A DNA stretch of 64,000 nucleotides from Heliopora coerulea (taxonomy: Eukaryota > Cnidaria > Anthozoa > Scleralcyonacea > Helioporidae). Position numbers and translations under genes: made by a program. Position 1 is the first letter of the stretch. Every line of letters starts with the position of its first letter. The DNA lies in the NCBI GenBank assembly GCA_030142905.1, contig JASJOG010000019.1, positions 257,501 through 321,500 of the forward strand. The letters run 5' to 3'. This document shows, piece after piece, positions 37,201 through 47,415 of the stretch. The notes under the pieces are model-generated. The model saw nothing but the letters and a program-made list of their open reading frames with translations. It made no database searches and had not been told where the DNA came from.

Positions 37201-38106
37201 TTTAGAGAAACCACGGTTTATGGACCATAGTGCTTCGTATTTCTCTTTCTACTAACTCTCCATACGAAGGACCTTTGCTCGAAATGTCGAGGATAGAATA
37301 TTTTTATCTGTTTCAGATTGTGGCAAGTGAGAATCCTTCCCTTGGTGTTGCTTCGTACTTGTAGCTTGTTTTGTCACAACTAAAACGCTCCGGTTCTCCT
37401 AGAACAACTTTAGTCTCGGGTTGAATTCAACTTTCAGTAACAGCTTTTTTTTTTACTCCGCGAGGTGACGTCGTCCTTAAAACGTGAAAATACTCTGGGT
37501 GTAGTGGCATAACGGACTACGGGACCGTTCACACTGAGATCGAGCTAACTTGAATCGATCTGAGACCGATCTGAGATCGACCTCAGTTCGTTTGGTGAAG
37601 ACGTTCACACTTGAAATGAACTCGTTTGGATCGATCTCAGTTCGCATTCAAGCGTTCACACTCCGATCGCTTTTCAGTTAGATCGCTCTGAGATCGATCT
37701 AACTAGCTGGTGTGAACGGGCCCTTTGATCAGGATTAGAGCAACTCCTAAGGGCTCCCGACCTCTAAGGGGCCCCCAATGAATCTGTAAAGACGATTGAG
37801 ATTAAAGTCTTGAAGTAATATTTCAAGTACGAGTTGGTGTTCTTCCTCCGATTTCTAGATTATAGATTATTTCTAGATTATACATATTTCTAGATAATAA
37901 TTCGTATGACTTCGCAGGAATCGCCGCGCTTAGGCCCAATGGAGTTGCAGCTGCTGTCTGTTATTGGGACGAAGAAACCAGTGCACAAATGTTTGAGTGA
38001 AGGAGCTGTGGCGTTAAGTGAAACTGAACGCAACAACCTGGAAAAGACGGAAAGTGACATATGGCCAGTTTCTGAACGCATGTTACAAACACTGGTGATA
38101 AAATAA
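28211..38106 (+). CDS. CCDC83: Coiled-coil domain-containing protein 83, 10 coding exons
   Basis: Exons: 28211-28323, 29964-30048, 30591-30759, 31553-31632, 32181-32268, 33071-33162, 33949-34017, 34099-34220, 35300-35444, 37918-38106. All introns are GT-AG and the frame closes at TAA, giving 383 aa (human CCDC83 is a little over 400). A Lys/Gly-rich start (MPPKKMAGGEKKGK) leads into an almost continuous charged coiled coil to about residue 275, then an acidic tail and a conserved C-terminal block. Diagnostic matches to the remembered vertebrate protein are KEAILAFQIK (EALLDYQ-IK), DNKWLKKEIGIH (NDWLKKEVAIH), FDCKVEDLNLARKFYL and RLGPMELQLLSV. Molecular function is not established; the mammalian gene is testis-enriched. 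Introns are rich in repeats, including a 157-base tandem array and a foldback. Confidence 0.92.
28870..28972 (+). repeat. TTAGGG tract inside inverted repeats
   Basis: GAAAATGTGTATAAACCCAA at 28870 and its inverse TTGGGTTTATACACATTTTC ending at 28972 bracket (T)TAGGG repeats that all run in one direction (TTAGGGTTAGGGTTAGGGTT then GTTAGGGTTAGG). In CCDC83 intron 1. Confidence 0.85.
30489..30582 (+). repeat. (ACTC)n/(ACTT)n microsatellite
   Basis: ACTC units then ACTT/GCTT/ACAT units end within ten bases of the CCDC83 exon 3 acceptor and make part of its polypyrimidine tract. Confidence 0.85.
32023..32133. repeat. Small TIR element (CTTTAACGCC)
   Basis: CTTTAACGCCCAA at the left matches TTAGGCGCTAAAG in inverse at the right. 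A similar small element lies at 33209-33307. Both are in CCDC83 introns. Confidence 0.5.
32559..33044. mobile_element. MITE-like element with GTTTACACT termini
   Basis: CTACGTTTACACT at the left is matched by AGTGTAAACGTTGCCTTAG at the right. The interior holds many GAATCCGGA/TCCGGATTC words in both directions. It ends 26 bases before CCDC83 exon 6, so it supplies part of the acceptor region. Confidence 0.6.
33209..33307. repeat. Small TIR element (TTAACACTTT)
   Basis: TTAACACTTTCACGACTA and its near-inverse TAGTCGCTAAAGTGTTAA bracket 99 bases. CCDC83 intron 6. Confidence 0.65.
33394..33692 (-). repeat. tRNA-derived repeat family A
   Basis: Full antisense copy. GGGATTCGAGCTCGTA is the B-box complement and GCTCTACCAATTGAACTAA the A-box complement. 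An internal ~45-base segment (AAGTGC..TAGAGATTCTC..CAACCTAACGCG) is duplicated. CCDC83 intron 6. Confidence 0.75.
35100..35253. mobile_element. Foldback element, arms ~70 bp
   Basis: AACATACTCCGAATAGAGTC at the left and its imperfect inverse at the right, each with GCAAGACGG/CCGTCTTGC further in. Same family as 20731-21047 and 51242-51430. It ends about 45 bases before CCDC83 exon 9. Confidence 0.8.
35991..36066 (-). repeat. tRNA-like sequence, family B
   Basis: On the minus strand TAACTCAGCGGTTGAG (A-box-like) and GGGTCCGATTCCC (B-box-like) lie in the right order and spacing for a tRNA-derived RNA polymerase III promoter. Its 3' half resembles the halves found in the foldbacks at 10248, 46479 and 60861. 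The acceptor stem is poor, so it is not called as a tRNA gene. Confidence 0.55.
36201..36820 (+). repeat. ~157-bp tandem array, four copies
   Basis: TGTAACAAG starts recur at 36201, 36343, 36502 and 36659. Each unit reads through GTGGCAACATTTTAGAATCA, ACTCNGGATTACGG and GAGCNTTTTCAAG. The middle two units are nearly identical and the first lacks about 15 bases. CCDC83 intron 9. Confidence 0.92.
37521..37723. mobile_element. MITE-like element with CCGTTCACAC termini
   Basis: GGGACCGTTCACACTGAG and its imperfect inverse GCTGGTGTGAACGGGCCC bound 203 bases rich in GATCGATCTGAGATCG palindromes and further GTTCACAC words. CCDC83 intron 9. Confidence 0.65.
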
Positions 38107-39016
38107 TGTTTTTCTTAGCCAGTAATTATTTTAGCAGTTTAGCTTCTCGTGTTTTGCTTTTGAAACAGGAACTACAATAGAAATATTCAGATGGCCAAGA
38201 ATCCCGGTTCAATACCCCATCGTTTATAGTACCTCCGGTTATGGACCCACTTGATTGTCAACTGAAAATGCCTTCCGAATATGAGTCCTGCCTGAACATA
38301 ATCACTTTGCACTTCTGTTAACCGAATATTGAGGAAAAAAAATTGAGTAGTAAAGTACCAAGTAGATTGTTCGTTAAATTATGTCTTTCGAAACATCATT
38401 TCCACTCACTTATAGGCTCCTTTGGTTAAAAACCAAAGGCTTATAAGCGAAATTCAACAGTAATTAATTCAGTGGCTTTGAAGAATAACTTGGAATGACA
38501 TTTTGTTAGCAAGTCTTCTTACAATCTTGACCTCTTTTGGGTGAGAAAGCTTTCTGAAGTTTGCGTTCTTTCCGTTGCCTTTCGACCGCATCGGGAACTC
38601 TCGCAGTATCCTCGTGCCGCCGAAGCAAGAGGTGATTTTCGAATGGAAATTTTGCCCAAAGACTGCCCTTTGAGGGCTGACAGATCTCAAACTATAATTC
38701 AATTTGAATTTTTTTAATCCATTGTCTGTTGTTATTCAAGGAATGTTTTTACTGAACTGAAAAAAGTCGATTCAAACAATACGACGTCGCTTTGGGAACT
38801 AGAACCGCCATTTCTTTAGACTTTGATTGGCTGTGATTGGTGAAATTAGGTACTGATTGGTTGATTGAACACTGGCGCGAAGATTGAAACGGCTAACCAA
38901 AAGCTTTGGGGATACATTCAGTCATTCTTCGTTGATCGACGAGGATCTTGGTTTGTGTGATTCGTTTGCGTTTTATTTTCTTGTTGATAGTCAATTTGTT
39001 CTGGATTCATCTCGCA
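38107..39016. other. CCDC83 3' region and ZGLP1-like promoter
   Basis: About 900 bases between the CCDC83 stop and the ZGLP1-like ATG. It contains a short hairpin near 38418-38443 (CTCCTTTGGTTAAAAACCAAAGG). A minus-strand open frame at 38469-38702 shows no domain. Two CCAAT-like ATTGG words occur at about 38825-38865; no TATA box was seen. Confidence 0.45.
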
Positions 39017-40336
39017 ATGAGCGTAACATCGTATTTCACTAACCTTAGCAAAGTACCCGAACGTCAGAAAAAATTTCCTTGCGATTTTGGCAAGGAAGTA
39101 GCCCCCGAATGGCGAAGCTTTCACTTCAGTGCACTCTCTTCAGTAGATTCGAATAACTTTACCGATGCAACAAGTTCTTCGACAAGGTAAGAGATCTTTT
39201 AGTGCTTATTTGGTCCCAGAAATTAGTTTTGCAATAGTAATGTGTACTCGATTTTGTGGTTCTTTTTTAAGAATTCCGGTCATAGAAATTTTTATCGTTA
39301 GCAAATAAACAACCGGCAGTTTGCCATGAATATATCTGCGGAGCTTTGTTTTGTATGCTTGAATGTTTATATTTGTTTGTTAGCTTTGATTGTAGTACCC
39401 CTCTTCTTTTACCGACTTTGTTAAAAAGTCCTCTAAAAAATCCGACCAAGCAAATTTTCGACTTCGGATCATGGGACGACAAAATTTTGCATTAGGTAAA
39501 GAGGAATACACTATCTGCAAATCACTCGATTGAAGTCATTTTATCTGAAGGAAACCATTCAGTGTTCGGAAGAGTCGACACGGTTCAGTTTTCAGTTGGT
39601 GATATCTCATCTTCGTTTTCTTTTTAGCATGCAAAGTGACTCGTCAGACCTGCAGCCGCTAAAGATCAACAATTCGTCAATCTCCTCCGTTCGCCGCCAA
39701 ACCTTCTTGCCACAAACTCCAGATAAAACGCAGAAGTGTTGCTCTCCGTCAGTGAAACGGGTAACCCCAAGGAAACCTTTAAAGCCGACCAAAATTGCCA
39801 ACAAGTCTGATCCGTCGTTCCGTGGGGTCACTCTTCAGATGAAAACCAGTGTCAAACGAAGCAAAAACGACATCGAAACGCAGCTTGTGATTCGCTCCTA
39901 TTTCACAGCGAAGAAAAAGCGACCGTCTACAGAAAAACTGCGATCCCGTAAACCCGTGGCGAATTCTCGGCTCGTCCCGTCCTCTTTGGAGCTACGATTC
40001 CAGCAAACTTCGGAATCGGAAAGCTGTGATACCGATGAACACAAAGAGAACTGCAATGATCTGGGCTGCAAGCCTTTTCGCCTGACCCCGATCAGAGTCG
40101 AAAAAGAGTGTGCTTCCTGTGGAACAGTGAAGACCCCTCTGTGGAGAGACGCCGAGGATGGAACCCCACTGTGCAATGCTTGTGGTATCAGGTACAAAAA
40201 GTACCGAATCAGGTGTTTTCGTTGTTGGTATATTCCCAAAAAGGAGGAAAAGGCTTTGCCCTACTGTACAAGCTGTGGTAACTTCATTAAAGTGCCTGTT
40301 GGTCGACGTGGTGGCATATTATTTGCCAACCTTTAG
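39017..40336 (+). CDS. ZGLP1: ZGLP1-like GATA-type zinc-finger protein, 2 exons
   Basis: Exons 39017-39186 and 39628-40336, joined in phase 2 across a 441-base GT-AG intron, give 292 aa (human ZGLP1 is about 270). The ATG at 39017 is preferred over 38948 because it starts MSVTSYFTNL rather than a hydrophobic artefact. Residues ~1-215 are Ser/Thr- and Lys-rich without a domain. A GATA-type finger follows, CASCGTVKTPLWRDAEDGTP then LCNACG (C-x2-C-x17/18-C-x2-C). Next is a second Cys pair set, CFRCWYIPKK to YCTSCG. The WRDAEDGTPLCNACGIRYKKY core and the trailing cysteines are typical of ZGLP1 (GATA-like protein 1), a nuclear regulator of germ-cell and oogenic fate in mice. Function in this animal is inferred only. 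A likely polyadenylation signal lies at 40764. Confidence 0.85.
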
Positions 40337-43216
40337 ATTTTATTGTTTTAGACAGTTTTAATGGTTTTGCTGTCCAATCATTATTACTCATTTTTATGGG
40401 TAATTGATGAAATTTCTCAACTGGTTAATATCAATGAAGTGTGTTGTAAATAGGCATCAAAACTTCAATTAATCGACTTTGAATTCCCATTTCACTTCCC
40501 TTTTCAAATTTACCATGTTCTGAATTCAAGTAATCATTGTAATTTGTAAATCATTCGGAGTGTTGGAATGACTTGGGGATTCTTTATTAGCAAAAATTAT
40601 GGATGTTCAATTTCATTTCCTCTGTTATACCCAATTAATATTACATGTACAAGATTTAAGCCTAGCATCTTTTTTGTTAAAATTTGATGTTTTCATTTTA
40701 TAAACTTGATTAATGGATTGAAGTAATACTAAGGTAGATCTATGGCAAAGTGTTACTGTTGTAAATAAACTGTAAATATTTGGTTAGCCCGCTGACTTTT
40801 CAAGGTGGTGCATCAGTGAAATGTGTGGTAGATGAAAAAGACTTCAGATGGTGTGAGTAGGACAGTTGAAGAAATTGTCTAGAGAGAGGGTTAGTAATTT
40901 TTATCTCGAAAGGGTACCTTGTTGTACAGGTTGAGTTTTCTGTGGTTAGAGTGGTATTGCTAGATGGTCAATTTTGTACTGATATCTTGGAATGTAACTC
41001 AAAACAGTGTGAAACAAATATAAAGTTTACCAACATTAATGTGTGCACATTCATATATTATACATGTGTATGTATGTATCATGCATCATCTTGGGCTTCA
41101 ATCAGTTTTGAAACCCCTTGTGCAAGATGACATAAAAGAAGGACTGGGCAATAAAAGGCTTGAAATTAACTCTCAAGGAACAGACAGTCTTTCCTTGGTC
41201 CCCTCTTGAAGGTGCTGAACCAAACATGGGTTAATTGGTGATATTGCAATATTTTCCCCTTGGTTTGCAAAATAACTTTGAAGCTTGCATAGACCTTTTT
41301 ATGATGGCTGTAAATTTAAGTATTCTGGTGTACCCAGGAATTCAACTTTGTTTTGAGTCCAGCTGTTCAGCTAGTCCAAATACAGTAAAACTGGTAGTTG
41401 AAGATGCAAACAAAGAAAATCAGTGTTGAGGTGGAGGTTTGAATATGTGATCTATGTGATAACTTACAACCTGATTTTTCCCTAATATAAGGATTTGTTT
41501 GTAAAGTTAGATTAAATACATAAACCAATGTTTCATACTCAATCCAAGCACATAGTATTTCAAAAACAACCTGTCTGCCTCATTTTTTAAAGCATACTTT
41601 CTTGGTGTTTGGATATTGGATAAGAGTAATTCTTTTATTTGATCTATAACAGTATGTCAAAATTCAAATAAATACCCCATGGACATTAAGGAAAAATGCA
41701 ACAATGGCAATAAAGACACTGATGCCATGAACTACCTGCCAATGACATGATATCACCAGATGATCACAGTATATACAACAGTAAGTACAGTTAGTAAATG
41801 CAAACTCAACAATAACACTGAAAATTTTTACCACAGTTTGTAAAATTTAATTACCAAATTTACTTTTTGTCACACAGTTGGCAGAAATTACTCAGTAATT
41901 TTACTTTTCAGTAATGTGATTTTTCCAAAATAAATTTCTAAAAAGAAAATGACCATTCCATGAGAAAATCTGTGACAAATGACTTTGAGTACTACATGTA
42001 ATGTGAAGACATCTTTCACAAAACTTGGGTCAAGTGATTGCTGTTGAAATATAAATTACATGTACATTTAAGGTCAAACAGTACTTTATGTCTGAGATTT
42101 GTTTTCCCCACATCTGTTTTACATGCTTGGTGTTACAATTTCTTTGTTCTCATTTGAATCAGTTTAATCCTCATCCTGGAAATGAATACAGAAAAAGATA
42201 TTACAAAAGGCATACTGAAAGATGATTGGTTGGATATGATACTGATGACCACAAATGCTTATCTTAAGGTTAGTGCGATTGGATTACAGCAGATATTCCT
42301 ACTACAATTACACAAATTAACAAAATTTAATTCATTAAGGGGCAAGGCTCATCATTTTGATGAGTAAAATTAGCTACTGCAGAGTAAAATACTAATGAGC
42401 ACCCTTCCCCCTTGATGAGTTAAGGACTAAATGCACAATTCCAGCAACAAAAGAATGAAGAACTTTATTTCAAATAATGAGTGTAACACAAGCCAGTGAA
42501 ATACTAATGAGCTCATGCCCCCTTACATTTTTTCCAAGAGAAGTAAGGCCCAAGCTTCTGCTTTGGTAGTGCCTCTGTTCCTCAGGTGCACTTTCTGAAT
42601 TTTATTAAAAGCAACCCTGTGGCTATTGTATTCACAAGAGGGGGAGACATATACGAGAGAAAAGTTTATAACCTCCCTTTCTCTTTTATGGAGGTCCTTT
42701 AGAATAAAATGTTATTAGCAGATACCGGGCAATTTTATTCACAAGAGGGAGACATCTCAACTAGGTAGCTGCTTCTCTCTAAGTTGCCCTTGAGGACATT
42801 GTTTTATTCTGGCAAATGCCTAACAATTGTATTTAAAAAGTGTATTTAGAGGGAAAAGGTTAAGCTATTTTAGGCAGAAAATCTAAACATGTAAAAGCAG
42901 CTGATTATAGTATTTAAGTAATTTCAGTCTCGCACTGTGTACATTATTTTTGTTGCAGATTAAGGTTAAGGGTGCAGAACAAAAAATGTTGTAAAGCCAC
43001 AGTTCAATCTCAGTAGTTAATTGTAAAAAGGCCACCAGGCAAAGAAATTATTCATCCTACAGATGTGTATTGTTTGGAGTAATTTTATTATCAATCACCC
43101 CATCATATCATTTTAAGTCAATATAAAAATATGAGAATGGCAATAAAAACAATCATCAGACACATCCTTTAATTGAAAAGACAATCTATATTGTAACTAA
43201 CAGCATTTTTAACTAG
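40337..43216. other. Intergenic DNA between convergent genes
   Basis: 3' UTR of the ZGLP1-like gene to about 40780 (AATAAA at 40764-40769), then AT-rich sequence. Several words like CACCCTTSCCCCTTGATGAG and GAGGGAGACAT recur at about 42340-42780 and look like worn short repeats. The end overlaps the 3' UTR of MEAF6. No gene is supported. Confidence 0.5.
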
Positions 43217-46200
43217 TCAAACCTCTCCAGCACTTGCTTCAGATGATCGCGGTGTTCCTTTCTTTATTCGTAGTTCAATATTTCTGAAAATTAAAAATAA
43301 CAGTCACATTGGCAGAAGGAAAATGAATAAATATATTCCAAAATTTGGATAAACTTCATTACAGAGACACTGTAATAATCAATGACTACTATCAGATGAA
43401 ATATTTCATACTGCAAATGTGAGCAAAAAACAAAGTGCTGCTAAATTTTGGTCATTGGACTACTAAGGAAAATGATTGTATGTTGTAACTATGCCTTAAA
43501 CAGCAACTGTTTCATTTTACAGAAGTGAACATCCTGCACATTCCAAACATGAGGAAAACAGACCACTGGTATTTGAGAGTTTCTACTTTTTTTCTACAAT
43601 TTCTGATTGGATAGCAACAGACATGCCTCCTGCTCCTAATTTGTCATATCATAAAATATTCCAAATAAAAATTCTAATAGCTAGATCATTCATTAGGATT
43701 AATCCATTCAGGTATGAATCACCATAGATAGAGATTTGAAGCTACCTTGTAGTAGTACATATTGAAGTACAGATCTACTGCAAGCATAAGTAGACATTAA
43801 TTTAAACAGATTTCAAATTACTTGAAGAAAAGTGGCATATAATTTCTTGACCAAAGTGATCCCTCAGTTGCACACAGCCAACTATTAATTCTAACCCTCA
43901 AAACATGCATTGCATTACGATTGATGAGGACATTGCATTACAACTAATCAGCATGTAAAACTTTACCGTAGCTTTTTGTTTTTCCTCTTCTTATGGGAAG
44001 CTGAAGAATGAAAATGAATTTTATTATTTTGTGCATTAAGAATGAAATTATTATGTCAAGTAAGACTGTAGTTTAGTTACCTTTGTGGACTTTTCCAATG
44101 TGGTTATGTTGCAAAGGTTCCAAATTTGCTGTTGGTTCTCCTGTTAATTTTCAGAAAATAAGCTTTTGGGATATGTACAGTTATGGTATTTTGTAAAAGC
44201 TTATTATGTTAGTGAGTGATTTTGAATTGGTTGATTTTTGTTTGGTAATAATCAGGTAAATAACACATAACATTAAAATGGGTCATTCAATCTACATTTG
44301 CAAAAACAAAGTTTTCTATGATGTTTAACCTTACATGCAACAGGCACTCCCAGTCCTTCACCATAAAACTACAAGTTGATTATTTGTTGCTTGTTCATAA
44401 ACTTTAACATCATGTCACAAAATAATCAAAATTTTACTAAAACAGTAACTTGTGGAGTTATTTAATGGTTTAATTGACTGACTCTGATCCACTTATTATT
44501 TTTTTAAGATAATCTAAAACATATTATGGCAATTAAACATTCAGCAAAGTTTCAACTAAAAATCCAAGTTAAAATTGTGTAAGGTTCAATTTTTAGAACT
44601 GCCACTAACCAGGTTGAGTTTGAAAGACATGAGTCAACAGGTCTGATCTATTTGTAAAGAAGTGATGTGAAGTTTCCCATATTTTTGCCAAAGTTATGTG
44701 CATACAGTGCACAGCACACTGTCAAATTGAATCCTGGTAGCTACACAAAGACTGTTTCAAGCATGACCAGCAAAACAGTTAATGTAAGAAACAGAATTGA
44801 CAGTTCATTATTTTAGGCAAGATACTTACTGATGACTCTTTCTGGCTCTGGCTCAGCTAGTCCACCTCTTGTGACTGCCTTTTATAAATAGTTTAAGCAA
44901 CCTCAATCAGTACTTATAAAGTTATTTTATGCCACGGAAATTGAAACAAAGTAGTGTTTTGTGGCTAACAAAAATAAATAATTTAACTCACTAAGTGTGA
45001 TGTGATTGATGATTTTGAAAATAATCGTTCTGCATCTTTGAACTTTCTGTGCTTTCTTTCCAACTTGGTTGCTGTGCTCCTTTTATTTCAAAATAAAAAT
45101 AAGGAAGCAGTTATGACTTAACTGGCACTAATACTGAATCATCTTGGGTGTCAGCCTATGTCATGGCCAACAGCCACTCATCATGTTCAATTATTTCAGT
45201 ACAAATGTTACAATAACTGGGTAAATTCTCCTATCCTAACTACATGTACCATATCATGCTTTTTAATACAGAAACAGTGAAGGTACAAGGCATGTATTGT
45301 AGTACTGGAATTAGATAAATGCCCCCAGCATTATCACTTTAGTTCCCCATTCAACTTGAAAGAGTGTATTCTCAAGAGATGGTAATTTATATGTTCAAAA
45401 TTCACTACTTCAAGGTGCCGTAAGTGTATTGGGTTGAAAAATCAGTTTAACCCATTAAGGAGCCAGGATTCAGTATAGAATTTTATTTGAGGTAAAGTCA
45501 AATGATTTAATTCTATTCAAGGGAAAGGGGACATTTTAGAACTTTATTTTGGCTAATGCCAGATGATTATTTTTTTCAGCAGACTGGTTTAATGTTCATC
45601 TAGACTTACTGCTTTGTTTCATTAATAATGTCATCATAAGTAGGACCAGAATAATTGACATCTTACTTGTTTGTCATTAAGCGATCCCATCCACGGATAA
45701 TATTCCCATACTGTTGAGTATCTTCAAGGTAACTTCCTTCAAAATTATATATTTGCCTCTCCAAGTTTGCCAAACTTTCCTAAAATTATAAAAGCCCTTA
45801 ATCATATAAAAACAGGTTATCTTTCATGCAACAACTCCAAACAGGGTTAGCTGTGTCAAACATTTTATAAAAAGAACATGCCTTGAAATAAGTGCATATC
45901 ACCAGTCACTGGCACATAAATTACATAAATTGATTCATTCATGTATATACATTTATTAAACAGTCATCTCTGAATCAGACCTTTCTGGTTTAGTTTAAAC
46001 TGTTTGAGTTAAGATTGCTGAAGTCATTATGCTCTAAAAAAAGTTCCTGTGAAACCTTCTTGCAGGTTGTGGTTAAGATGTAAAACCTGTGGTTCTTTTC
46101 CTGCTTCGCTGCAATCCTAGCGCTAAAGGAACTTTTTCAGATAGTTAACCCATTTACCAAATGGGCATGTCATCGGTCAAGTGAACATCTGCAGGTTGTC

Positions 46201-47415
46201 AATTATAAATATCAAAAAATTCATTTCTAGGCCTGGTTGTAAATTCAAATAATTACATGTACCACATGATTGTATAGATTTAAGCAGGTTAACCCATATA
46301 GGGGAAGGGCACACTGTGCAATTTTATTCAGCATAAAGGGAAATTTTTGCATTTATTTTCACTCATTTAGTATTTATAGTGATTGTGAGCAAGTATTATA
46401 ATAAGGATACCATAACAGTGAGTTATTATTTTATAAATAATAGATGATTTGATGAATGTTCATCAAGGTAGATGATCTATGAATGTTTATCATGCCCTAA
46501 CCTCAGAAAAACAATTTCTGAGCCCCAGACAGGGATTGAACCAGTAACTTTCTGATGATCTGTGGGTTTGATCCCTGTATGGGGATTGAAAATTATTTCC
46601 CTGAGGTCAGGGCTTGACAAACATTCATTGATCATTTAAGATATCTCCAAGCTCCCACATTCACAACATATATCACATTTATAAATAATATTTTAAAAAA
46701 TGAGATTTAATATTTAAGTTAAACCAGTAAACCTGAATGGCTATCATCTTTACCCACTTACATGATAATATAGACTTCAGAAAATTTGAAAATATGAAGC
46801 AGTCTTCCATGCCCATAAAATGCCATTTTAAGAAGTTTGATTGAGTGGGGTAGCCCTAACTGAGAGCTGAATGAAGGGGTTTGGTCTCCACAAACATCTT
46901 TGACTTTCTCAACATCACCAACTTCAACCAAGTCAGACTGACAAAATTCACCTAATACGACTGAACTGTCTTTTTGAATTCATAAACACCATGCCTGAAT
47001 GGGATTTTATAACGTTTTCTGTGTTTGCAGATTGTTGAAATGTAAAAAGTGGATTCAGAATTGGTCAGTTGGGCAAATCTCCCGATTTTAAATAGCAAAG
47101 ATTGTTTCTAGTTCCTGAACAGTAAGGTTGGATTTTAGCACATTATAGATTAGTTACAATTGGCCAGTGTTTTGAAACACTTATACCTTTCGAACAATTT
47201 ATTAATCAAAATGGCGGCGAAAAGTTTTGGATTGTTTAGCTATAAAAAGACGAATGTTTTAAGCTTTCTGCAAAATTTCTTCTCTGAATGATTGGTTTGA
47301 AAACAATTTTTTCATTATTCCGACTATTCACAGGACTTACTGCCAGTTCTTGTCGCCTTTTTATTAATTCTGCTAGTTCTTGTCTCGTGTCAGGAACTTT
47401 TCCAGCGGTCGCCAT
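43217..47415 (-). CDS. MEAF6: MEAF6 (Eaf6), histone acetyltransferase subunit, 7 coding exons
   Basis: Minus-strand exons in order: 47415-47341, 45779-45667, 45079-44992, 44878-44830, 44140-44081, 44000-43967, 43283-43217, all GT-AG, giving 161 aa. The start has an ideal context (AACATGG). Exons 1-3 give [54 protein letters not shown] and [14 protein letters not shown], near identical to animal MEAF6, which is a coiled-coil scaffold subunit of NuA4/TIP60, HBO1 and MOZ/MORF acetyltransferase complexes in the nucleus. The middle (exons 4-5) is divergent; exon 6 restores the basic SHKKRKNKK motif and exon 7 the NIELRIKKG tail that corresponds to RIDLKLNKK of human. Slightly shorter than human (about 190-200 aa). 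Convergent with the ZGLP1-like gene. Confidence 0.93.
46479..46628. mobile_element. Foldback with tRNA-like half, family B
   Basis: ATGAATGTTTATCATGCCCT and its inverse at 46609-46628 close a 150-base element that contains GGGATTGAACCAGTAACTTT and the facing GTGGGTTTGATCCCTGT, diverged B-box halves. In MEAF6 intron 1. Confidence 0.7.
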
